From CAVZTX01 sp963778375 (GTDB taxonomy: Bacteria > Chloroflexota > Ktedonobacteria > Ktedonobacterales > Ktedonobacteraceae), in the NCBI GenBank assembly GCA_963778375.1, contig CAVZTX010000036.1:1-41794 (forward strand): DNA of 41,794 nt, given 5' to 3'. The notes beneath the pieces are model-generated. The model searched no databases, was not told the DNA's origin, and was given only the letters and a program-made list of their open reading frames with translations. Shown piece after piece: positions 8,236 through 15,553 of the stretch (position 1 is its first letter; every line of letters begins with the position of its first letter). The translations under genes were made by a program, and so were the position numbers.

Positions 8236-8607
8236 ATGCCAAAACAGAACTTGAAGATTGCGCTGAAACGCGTCTACGAGGAGTCAGAAACCAGTGACGG
8301 TACACGCATACTCGTGGATAGACTCTGGCCACGTGGGCTTTCAAAGGAGCGTGCACGTATTGATCTATGGCTGAAAGAGATTGCGCCGAGTAACGATTTG
8401 CGCAAATGGTTCGGTCATGAACCTGAGAAATTCGCGGAGTTTCGCCGCCGATACGAAGCTGAGTTGGCATCGGAGAGCGGGCAAAAGGCACTCACAAAGC
8501 TGCGAGATATAGCGAAGCATGAACAGGTTACATTGCTTTTTGCTGCGCATGATATGGAACATAATAACGCAGTTGTGCTACGTGACTTGCTGATGAGTGG
8601 CTCCTGA
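8236..8607 (+). CDS. DUF488 family protein
   Basis: The 123-residue protein matches DUF488 from end to end. Family landmarks are KRVYEE near the start, RILVDRLWPRGLSKERARIDLWLKEIAPSNDLRKWFGH, and the C-terminal LLFAAHDMEHNNAVVLRDLL. Its function is not established. The start at 8236 has GGAGAGG seven bases upstream, while the open frame begins further upstream inside the methyltransferase gene without a ribosome site. It sits 58 bases after the methyltransferase, in the same direction. Confidence 0.85.
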   Translation: MPKQNLKIALKRVYEESETSDGTRILVDRLWPRGLSKERARIDLWLKEIAPSNDLRKWFGHEPEKFAEFRRRYEAELASESGQKALTKLRDIAKHEQVTLLFAAHDMEHNNAVVLRDLLMSGS

Positions 8608-8722
8608 AGCATCCTTGTGGATAGAAGGAAAATCTCATGCTCAACCAACAGATTGCTTACTATTGAGCAATATCTCAGGAATATGATGAAATCGCTTGTA
8701 TTTGAAGATAAATCGTACAAAC

Positions 8723-9097
8723 TTACACTTGAGTCCTGTAAGCCGACGTATCAACTGCCTCCGCTGGTAAACTGGCTCCAGGAAAACTTCGGCAGGGATG
8801 CAATTCATAGACAAAAACGCCTGCTTTCACACCTGGATCCTCATCCATGATCTTTTTTACCTCTTCGGCAGGGGCATTAAAAATTTCAATGCCCGAGACA
8901 TCACTTCCATCAGAGATCGGACAAACAATAGGTAACACGCCATCTGCGCGGAGGGCAAAATTTCTTCGCCCATGTTCCCAAATGATTTTTTCGACTCCCT
9001 CCTCATGTTTTTTTGGTCCGGTCTTCAAAATCACGATACAATACTGCCGAGTAGTAGATATCATCTGCCGCATAAATTCATCAGTAATGGTCGTCAT
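8723..9097 (-). CDS. YCII-related small protein
   Basis: The 124-residue protein has the dimeric alpha-beta barrel pattern of the YciI/YCII group: a first strand (YCIVILKTGP), a helix, strands around GVLPIVCPISDGSDVSGIEIFNAP, then AEEVKKIMDEDPGVKAGVFVYELHPCRSFPGASLP. Family members are small cytoplasmic proteins, some with hydrolase or dehydrogenase-like activity; no activity can be given here. AAGGAG precedes the ATG at 9097. It points away from the DUF488 gene and shares its strand with the nitrate reductase cluster downstream of which it lies. Confidence 0.7.
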   Translation of the reverse strand: MTTITDEFMRQMISTTRQYCIVILKTGPKKHEEGVEKIIWEHGRRNFALRADGVLPIVCPISDGSDVSGIEIFNAPAEEVKKIMDEDPGVKAGVFVYELHPCRSFPGASLPAEAVDTSAYRTQV

Positions 9098-9186
9098 AGG
9101 GGTACTCCTTACAAGCGTTTTCAGTGCCTCATCATCTGTTAACGGGCTGAATAACCAGCAGTTTCAGATTGCGAAGCCAATAAGCC

Positions 9187-9945
9187 TTATTTCTGTTTGC
9201 CAGCATCTTTTGTCCCATCGGTGCTTGGACTGGGCTCGCGAATAGGATTCCACAAGGGGTAGGGAATGCCTGCAAGTCGATTGATGGCGAGAGCCTGCAA
9301 GGTCAGAAGTATAACGGCCCCCATAAGCAACAAGAGTTGCCAGGGGCGGGTCAAAATGCCGAGCGAGATGATCAGGGTCGTAGCTCCGGCCGGTGGATGT
9401 GGGGATTTAAACAGGACCATCAAACCGGCCGTAAGCCCTAATGAGAGGGCAGCGGCGATGACCCGTGGCCACGATACTCCAACTGCGATGGCAGGTCCCG
9501 CCATCGTCAGCCCTGTTATTACAAGGCTGAAATAACCGGCGAGTGCGCCGATAGCATGACCGATGATTGTATTGCGCGGGGAAGCGGCTGGCGCTGTTGG
9601 GGTATAGAAAAAGAGAAAGGCAGTAGGGCCGAGTGATGGAAAGATAAAAGGTGAGTGTGTGATGACCGCCAGAACTGACATCAGTCCAATACTGACGAAG
9701 CCATTGATCAGACTGAACAGCGCGAGGACGGGCACACGTGAGTGATGCTGCAAGAGCCAGGGGAGGCGCATTCGCGTGATGATGCCTCGCAGGATATCAG
9801 ACATCTCTCCACCGATAGGGTGTTCGCGATCAATGCGACCATATGAACGCCTACCCGCTGCTGTATTCGAAAGAAGGACGTTCGCATCATGTTGAACCGC
9901 TGTATCTGATTGACTTGTTTCCTGCTGTACTTCCTTCTGCTCCAT
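9187..9945 (-). CDS. HPP-family integral membrane protein, possible nitrite transporter
   Basis: The protein has 252 residues: a cytoplasmic N-terminus of about 70 residues, then roughly five membrane helices. The HPP signature HPPAGATT is at residues 183-190. FPSLGPTAFLFFYTPTAPAASPRNTIIGHAIGALAG earlier is equally typical. HPP-family proteins of cyanobacteria and plant plastids have been reported as nitrite transporters. Here the gene is the last of a minus-strand run with a NasC/NarB-type nitrate reductase, which makes nitrite or nitrate movement a sensible guess. The start follows AGAGGAA. Confidence 0.8.
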   Translation of the reverse strand: MEQKEVQQETSQSDTAVQHDANVLLSNTAAGRRSYGRIDREHPIGGEMSDILRGIITRMRLPWLLQHHSRVPVLALFSLINGFVSIGLMSVLAVITHSPFIFPSLGPTAFLFFYTPTAPAASPRNTIIGHAIGALAGYFSLVITGLTMAGPAIAVGVSWPRVIAAALSLGLTAGLMVLFKSPHPPAGATTLIISLGILTRPWQLLLLMGAVILLTLQALAINRLAGIPYPLWNPIREPSPSTDGTKDAGKQK

Positions 9946-10025
9946 AATTTCCTCTGGGTCTTTCTCTATAGTAGAGAGCTGATCAATCGTAGGTGAGCAC
10001 GGTGTATCGGCCCCTAGAGATCATG

Positions 10026-10463
10026 CTACGATCCTTCGACTCGTCGGCGTGGCCAGAGCGATACGATAAGGGCGAAGGCGAAGCCAAGAGCACTCGCCAG
10101 TGCCAGCCAGATAAGGAGACCTATCCGCCCTGAAAGTAATTCATAAAGCGCAAGGGTAACCAACCAGAGTTGGATTATGAGGATGATGGCGACGAGATAG
10201 ACCTGCCCTTGCACAATAGCAGTGCGTCCTTGTGAGCCGATATAATTTGGACCGGGCCAGGGGCCATGTGGGCCCTGCGGTACTCGCTGTACGATCGGAT
10301 CATCAGGATTAGCTGCCCGTCTCCTTTCTGCACGACGGCTGGTAAGCATGCTTGTACCGCCGGTGTTCCCAATCGTCTCCAGTTCGTTTGCGCGGCTATC
10401 CTTCTCTTGAGAGCGAAGGTTTTGCTCGTTGCCTTCATATCCGCTATCTTTCCTGTTGCTCAT
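10026..10463 (-). CDS. Small two-helix membrane protein of the nitrate reductase cluster
   Basis: The 145-residue protein has a hydrophilic first half (charged, with a GPHGPWPGPNYIG segment) followed by two membrane helices (about 88-110 and 117-138) and an arginine-rich tail. I do not recognise a family. Its start overlaps the Rieske stop by four bases (ATGA), with AAGGTGG upstream, so it is translationally coupled to the Rieske gene. It is probably a membrane anchor or assembly subunit of that complex. No cofactor-binding residues are seen. Confidence 0.7.
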   Translation of the reverse strand: MSNRKDSGYEGNEQNLRSQEKDSRANELETIGNTGGTSMLTSRRAERRRAANPDDPIVQRVPQGPHGPWPGPNYIGSQGRTAIVQGQVYLVAIILIIQLWLVTLALYELLSGRIGLLIWLALASALGFAFALIVSLWPRRRVEGS

Positions 10464-11044
10464 CGTGGTACCACCTTCACTGCGTAGATTGTTCCGTTTT
10501 GAATAGCTAGTTGAATGAGCGGGAGTGGTCGCGTTGGTGGTCCTGCCAGGACGTTGCCGGTAGCTGCGTCAAAAAGGCCATCATGGCAGGGGCAATGCAG
10601 TTTACCATCTCCCTGATAGACCACCGCGCAAGATAGATGCGTACAAACATCGCTGTAGGCCACAAGCTTGTTCCCCGGCAGATTGATGAGGATGCCCTGA
10701 GCGTACTGGTCGGGGAAGTCAAATACCTTCCACTTGTTCTCTGCCAGTTCACCTACCTTTGCGATTGGTACAGCCTTCACATTTGAGCCTGAAGGAAGAT
10801 GTCCAATAATTGCTAAAGCGCTGGTTGCTAGGAAGAGAGCGCCGGAGCCTGCGAGGAGAAAGCGAAGTGTGTCGCGGCGCGTCATAATTTCATCTTCGTC
10901 CCAGGGATAGGGGAATTCGGCACGCCATTCTTCATTGGCATTTATACTGTCTAGAGCTGCTTCTCCCGCAGGCTTCTGGGTTTCCTTGAGATCTGGAAGT
11001 GGCGCGGGAGACCGCTCATCTTTTGGATTGACTTCTTGTACCAT
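10460..11044 (-). CDS. Rieske [2Fe-2S] protein, membrane-anchored
   Basis: The 194-residue protein carries the two Rieske boxes CTHLSC (134-139) and CPCH (151-154). Two Cys and two His bind the [2Fe-2S] cluster; the other two Cys form the disulfide typical of quinol-oxidising Rieske proteins. A hydrophobic helix at about 61-81 is preceded by RR (56-57) and a polar N-terminus, like the uncleaved Tat-type anchor of QcrA/PetC. The fold closes with GPPTRPLPLIQLAIQNGTIYAV. There is no bc1 cytochrome b next to it, so it presumably serves the molybdoenzyme complex encoded upstream. The start has a strong GGAGG site. Confidence 0.9.
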   Translation of the reverse strand: MVQEVNPKDERSPAPLPDLKETQKPAGEAALDSINANEEWRAEFPYPWDEDEIMTRRDTLRFLLAGSGALFLATSALAIIGHLPSGSNVKAVPIAKVGELAENKWKVFDFPDQYAQGILINLPGNKLVAYSDVCTHLSCAVVYQGDGKLHCPCHDGLFDAATGNVLAGPPTRPLPLIQLAIQNGTIYAVKVVPR

Positions 11045-11068
11045 GATGTTCCTCCAAGTAGACCTTAC

Positions 11069-11866
11069 TTACGATGTATGTACATGCACTACTGGAATCT
11101 GTTCTGCTGAAGAGGTCACATGTGCAGGCTCCGGTTTGGCGGGTGCGTTAGGAGGACGGGGAGTCCAGGGCTGCGCGGGAATCTCACGTTGTGGGATACC
11201 TGCCGTCTCAGCATCTACCCATTCTCGGGCATTGCGTGATGCCGTGGGTTCTGGAATATTTACCGGCTTACCCAGGCTGGCTTCTTCTACCAATGCCATG
11301 AGATCCAGTTCCTCGTCTTCTTTTGTCATTACCACGTAATTGCGGGTACGCACTCTCTGCTTACCGAAATAGAATGTATTGACCGGCTTTGCTCCCTGCT
11401 GTGCTCGTCCTGCCGCCAGCCATTCCTCGTAGGTGCCGTAAAAAATGGCCTGCGTTGGGCAAACGGTTGCGCACATGGGGCCTTTTCCCTGGGCCGTACG
11501 GTCATAACAAAGGTTGCATTTCAGCATGAGGTGAGCTTTGACGTCGTACTTCGGCACGCCGAAAGGACAGGCATAGCCGCAGTTTTCGCAGTAGATGCAG
11601 CGCGTTTCGTCTGCCGATTGGACAACACCATCGGGACTTACGAGGATGGCCTGGGCAGGGCAGACCTGCGCACAAGGGGCTAATGGGTCCTCGCAATGCA
11701 TGCACAGCGTGGGAGAGGAGGCTACGGTGTTATGCCGCTCGACATAGTCAATGTAGATCATGCTCTCACCCTTGTGTGAGTCACACTCGCGGCAAGCTGC
11801 GACGCATGAGCGACATCCGATGCAGCGCGAAGGGTCGAGGAAGATTCTTTTAACGGTTTCTAGCAT
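11069..11866 (-). CDS. Four-cluster ferredoxin-type electron-transfer subunit
   Basis: The 265-residue protein has sixteen cysteines in four [4Fe-4S] groups: Cys15/18/21/25, 55/58/65/69, 90/93/96/100 and 117/120/132/136. This is the NrfC/NarH/DmsB-type electron wire between a membrane quinol oxidase and a molybdoenzyme. The C-terminal 100 residues are proline-rich and probably flexible. The start at 11866 has AGGAGG; the frame is open further upstream but would overlap the molybdoenzyme gene. There is no signal peptide, so it should work in the cytoplasm with the neighbouring catalytic subunit. Confidence 0.92.
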   Translation of the reverse strand: MLETVKRIFLDPSRCIGCRSCVAACRECDSHKGESMIYIDYVERHNTVASSPTLCMHCEDPLAPCAQVCPAQAILVSPDGVVQSADETRCIYCENCGYACPFGVPKYDVKAHLMLKCNLCYDRTAQGKGPMCATVCPTQAIFYGTYEEWLAAGRAQQGAKPVNTFYFGKQRVRTRNYVVMTKEDEELDLMALVEEASLGKPVNIPEPTASRNAREWVDAETAGIPQREIPAQPWTPRPPNAPAKPEPAHVTSSAEQIPVVHVHTS

Positions 11867-11876
11867 AGATTTCCTC

Positions 11877-14162
11877 CTAGCGCAATACTGGATTGGGTTT
11901 GGCATGAGCCATCGGTAGTTCACGTCTGCGTTTCTGGGCAGCAATGAGGGCGCTTACATCTTCGTGTTTTGCCCATTCTGGTGCTTGTTCTGTACGGGTG
12001 GCAGAGCAGGCACACACTTTGTATTCGGGGATCTTCATCATTGGCTCAAAGACGGGATTGGTAAGCTGGTTGGCGGCCTCAGTGTGCCCATAGTGATAGG
12101 GAATGAACAGGGTGTCCGGGCGAATGGTGCGCACAACGAGTGCAGGAGCGGTCATTTCGCCGCGACGTGTGCGAACGCTGACCCAATCGCCATCCGCGAT
12201 CCCCAGTTTGTTTGCCGTCTGCTCGTGTATCTCAACCCAGGGGTACGGAGCTTGCTCTTTGAGGAACGGTGTGCGCCGTGTCTGGTTGCCAGATAGGTAG
12301 TGGTAGATGACGCGCCCGGTCGTCAGTATCAATGGGTACTCGTCATCTGGTTCCTCGGCAGGTGGAATGTACTCGATAGGGTGGAAGCGCGCTCTACCAT
12401 CAGGGAAGGCAAAATGATCCTCGTGGAGGCGCGGCGTACCTGGGTGGTCTTCGCTGGGACAGGGCCAGAAAACGCCGTTTTGTTCCGCTATCTTCTCGTA
12501 GGTAATGCCCCAATAATCCGATTTCGCTCCTCTGGTACAGAGGCGTAGTTCGTTGAAGATGTCACGTGCTGAGTGGAAGTTGAAGTATTGTCCCTTGCCC
12601 AGACGGCGGGCCAGCTCGCAGATGATTTGCCAGTCCACCCGCGCCTCTCCTGGCGGATCAACGGCCTTGTTATATTTGATAACTCGTCCCTCAAGGCTTG
12701 TGACCGTGCCTTCGTCTTCGGCCCAAACGGAGCCAGGTAGCACAATATCGGCCAGCTCCGCGGTTTCTGAGAGGAAGAAATCTGTCACCACGAATAGGTC
12801 TAATCCTCGCAATGCACGCTCAACTGTATGCTGATCGGGCAAAGAGACCATCGGATTCGAGCAGATCATGAAGCAGGCACGAATCTCCTGACGCAGCATT
12901 GCAGGAATCATGAGCGTGGCGGGATAGCCCGCATGTGGAAGCTCTTTTTCGTCGATGCCCCAGACCGAGCAGATATATGCACGGTCCTCCGGGTTGTCAA
13001 CCTCGCGGCAGCCAGGTAACTGTGAAGCTTTCTGACCCATCTCGCGACCACCTTGCCCATTACCTTGCCCGGTTAACGTGCCATAACCTGCACCTGGCCG
13101 ACCAAAGTTGCCCGTTGCTAGAGCAAGGTTGATTGCCGCTAGCCCATTATCTACGCCCTTGCTCTGGTGTTCCAGCCCACGGGCTTGATAGAGTAGTGCT
13201 GCTTTAGCACTTCCGTACATGCGAGCAGCTTCAATAATCGCTTCGGGTCGCAGTCCACAGAGTTGCGCGACGCGCTCCGGTGGGTACTGCTCGACCATCG
13301 CCTTTGTCTCTTCCCAGCCATTCGTACGTTCGCGAATAAAATCTTCGTCTATCAATCCATCTTGAATAATCACGTGCAGTATGCTATTGAGCAAGGCAGA
13401 ATCCGTACCGGAGCGTAAGGGAAGGAAAACATCCGCTGTGCGTGCAATTGGTGTCTGGCGTGGATCAGCCACGATAAGCTTGCAGCCTCGGTCGCGTGCC
13501 TGCCAGAGGTAGCTGGTGATGATGGGGAAGCATTCGCCGATGTTCGCACCGATGACAAAAATGCAGTCAGCGTGAAGCATATCGCTGATGGGATTGGCTG
13601 CCCGGTTGAGACCGAGGGCGCGTTCGTTTGCGCCGGTTGCCGAGGACATACAGAGGCGACCATTGTAGTCGGTGTGGCGCGTGCCGAGGGCAACGCGTGC
13701 GAATTTACCCATGAGGTAGCATTTCTCATTTGTCATCGACGAACCACTGTAGATGGCTACCGCGTCTTTGCCGTGCTGTGCTTGAATGGAGCGGAATCGC
13801 TGTGCAATGGTATCAAGAACTTCGTCCCAACTTGCACGCTCCAGTGGACTATCTTTGCCATTTCGCCTCATCAATGGATAGGTCAGGCGGTCGGGGTGAT
13901 TTACCGTCTGATAAGCGGTACTCCCCTTTGGACAGAGCATGCCGTGGTTCAAAGGAAAGTCTGAACGCGGTTCTACGCCGATGACCTTGCCGTCTTCTAC
14001 CTTGAGATACATGCCGCATTGCACCCCACAGTAACAGCAATGCGTGGGAACATATCGGTCAATCTCCTGATTGGACTTCCAATCTGGCACGCGCGTACCC
14101 GAGTGAAAGTCGAACGTTTCTTCTTGCCGGTTTTTGCTAAATATGCGTTTATCTACACTCAT
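11877..14162 (-). CDS. Molybdopterin oxidoreductase, NasC/NarB-type nitrate reductase catalytic subunit
   Basis: The 761-residue protein is a bis-MGD enzyme. Cys42, 45, 49 and 77 (C-x2-C-x3-C-x27-C) bind one [4Fe-4S] cluster, and Cys171 in NGRLCMSSA is the expected molybdenum ligand. The stretch GQGNGQGGREMGQK near 364 and the C-terminal LTTGRVIYHYLSGNQTRR are, as I recall them, close to assimilatory nitrate reductases of the Bacillus NasC and cyanobacterial NarB group, more than to formate dehydrogenases. There is no Tat signal, so it is cytoplasmic. It would reduce nitrate to nitrite. It lies between a cytochrome b gene and a ferredoxin gene, which points to quinol as electron donor. A formate dehydrogenase-like role is the main alternative. 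Confidence 0.82.
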   Translation of the reverse strand: MSVDKRIFSKNRQEETFDFHSGTRVPDWKSNQEIDRYVPTHCCYCGVQCGMYLKVEDGKVIGVEPRSDFPLNHGMLCPKGSTAYQTVNHPDRLTYPLMRRNGKDSPLERASWDEVLDTIAQRFRSIQAQHGKDAVAIYSGSSMTNEKCYLMGKFARVALGTRHTDYNGRLCMSSATGANERALGLNRAANPISDMLHADCIFVIGANIGECFPIITSYLWQARDRGCKLIVADPRQTPIARTADVFLPLRSGTDSALLNSILHVIIQDGLIDEDFIRERTNGWEETKAMVEQYPPERVAQLCGLRPEAIIEAARMYGSAKAALLYQARGLEHQSKGVDNGLAAINLALATGNFGRPGAGYGTLTGQGNGQGGREMGQKASQLPGCREVDNPEDRAYICSVWGIDEKELPHAGYPATLMIPAMLRQEIRACFMICSNPMVSLPDQHTVERALRGLDLFVVTDFFLSETAELADIVLPGSVWAEDEGTVTSLEGRVIKYNKAVDPPGEARVDWQIICELARRLGKGQYFNFHSARDIFNELRLCTRGAKSDYWGITYEKIAEQNGVFWPCPSEDHPGTPRLHEDHFAFPDGRARFHPIEYIPPAEEPDDEYPLILTTGRVIYHYLSGNQTRRTPFLKEQAPYPWVEIHEQTANKLGIADGDWVSVRTRRGEMTAPALVVRTIRPDTLFIPYHYGHTEAANQLTNPVFEPMMKIPEYKVCACSATRTEQAPEWAKHEDVSALIAAQKRRRELPMAHAKPNPVLR

Positions 14163-14241
14163 GGATGTCTCCAGTTTCTCGGCTTTCTAGCTTCGGTTGG
14201 CTGGTAAATCATGCCTACAATCCGTTACAGGTTAAATTCTT

Positions 14242-15438
14242 TCATAAGAATTGGTTGCCTTCGCGTCCGAGGGCGGCCAGATTAGCTTGGGCACGCATTA
14301 CACGTTTGCAGGCAGGACAGAAGTCTTGCCACCAGAGTTTGCTTGTAGCACTGTCTTCTGCGGGCTTTCTATCCGATCCAATCTCTATAGGCGCTTTAGG
14401 AGCCGGTGTGTTACTTACGGTATAGTTTTCGTCTACCTCGTAGAGCGTGTGCTTCAGGTCTTGAATGAAGCGCACAGGAGCAAACTCTTCTCCGCATCGC
14501 GCGCAACGCTGCATTTCAGTCTTTTCCCCTGTGCGCCAGTAGAGTCGCATACCAACGGTTGCCGGGCGCTCAATGATGTGGAAGAATTTCCCGAATGGCA
14601 GTGAGATCAACCAGAGCACAACGACGGCTTCGTGAACAAGAGAGATATACCAGTAATAGGATCCACCCAGCCAGAGGCTATCAGCGGTAAGCGCGAGGCC
14701 TGTAATCGCGATTGCCATTAACAACGCCAGGGGGATGATATCAAAACGGAATCGCTGTACAGCGATCAGCGCAAGGTCGTGGAAACGCCTGTGGAAGGCA
14801 AGGATCAGCCCTATGATTAACAACAATGCAGTGAAATCCAGGGCGTGGAAGAGGAGAAAGGCGAAGATCGAATTGACAGGTACGGTAAAGAATGCAAAGC
14901 CAAAGAACCAGATTTGGTACAGTCCCTGGGGTGTCTGAGTAAAGCGCAACCAGCCAAAGGTAAGTGGGAAGGTAATTAGACACGAGAGTACTACGCCCCA
15001 GAAGATGCACAGATGCGTCACCCAGCGATATGTGCTGCGTTTACCAATAAAACGCTGCACGAGCAGATCGCTAACGATTGCTTGCGGAATTAAGGGTGTG
15101 AAGCGGCGAAAGTTTGCAAAGGAGAGAAATAGTTGCCAGCCGCGTCGCCAATAACGACCTGTGGGTGGGCGAGCAAGCCAGAAGGTGTATTTGTAGGTGA
15201 CTGCTGCTACGGCAAAGATCGTCGCCACTGCATAACCAATGAGCGCCGCGTCGAACCAATGAAAGCCCCGCGACCCCAAAGCGATTAGCAAGGTGAGAAG
15301 CGCCGCAGCCAGAATGCCATAAAAAATAGAACGTCCACGCTGATCCCAAGGCAGCAGTCCTTTTCTTTGTTTCTGGGACTGGGTGGAACGGGTTTCAGTA
15401 ACCCTGGCTTGGTTTGAAGGTACAACGGATTGTGCCAT
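14242..15438 (-). CDS. NarI/DsrM-like membrane cytochrome b subunit with C-terminal zinc ribbon
   Basis: The 398-residue protein has about six membrane helices. Histidines at 142, 198, 216, 269 and 287 lie in or near helix ends, as in NarI, DsrM and HdrE, which bind two b-type hemes. After the last helix, CARC (312-315) and CPAC (374-377) make a four-cysteine ribbon facing the cytoplasm by prediction, a part that NarI lacks. It is the first gene of the minus-strand cluster, with GGAGGG before its start, and precedes the molybdoenzyme by 79 bases. It would oxidise quinol and pass electrons to the ferredoxin subunit. Heme assignment is inferred from histidine pattern only. Confidence 0.75.
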   Translation of the reverse strand: MAQSVVPSNQARVTETRSTQSQKQRKGLLPWDQRGRSIFYGILAAALLTLLIALGSRGFHWFDAALIGYAVATIFAVAAVTYKYTFWLARPPTGRYWRRGWQLFLSFANFRRFTPLIPQAIVSDLLVQRFIGKRSTYRWVTHLCIFWGVVLSCLITFPLTFGWLRFTQTPQGLYQIWFFGFAFFTVPVNSIFAFLLFHALDFTALLLIIGLILAFHRRFHDLALIAVQRFRFDIIPLALLMAIAITGLALTADSLWLGGSYYWYISLVHEAVVVLWLISLPFGKFFHIIERPATVGMRLYWRTGEKTEMQRCARCGEEFAPVRFIQDLKHTLYEVDENYTVSNTPAPKAPIEIGSDRKPAEDSATSKLWWQDFCPACKRVMRAQANLAALGREGNQFL

Positions 15439-15553
15439 GTGACTTGTCCCTCCGTCAGCATCATGCCAGAAAACACAACTATATCGCTACACGATGCATC
15501 ACAGAGGTATAGTAGCGTAAGGGAGGGGTCTGACGCAAACTCTAGTATTTACT

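Noticed and set aside
8617..8850. 77-codon plus-strand frame downstream of DUF488
   Set aside because: It overlaps the 3' end of the YCII-like gene and has no ribosome site or recognisable motif.
11867..11944. 26-codon extension of the ferredoxin subunit
   Set aside because: It would overlap the end of the molybdoenzyme gene. AGGAGG before ATG 11866 fits better.
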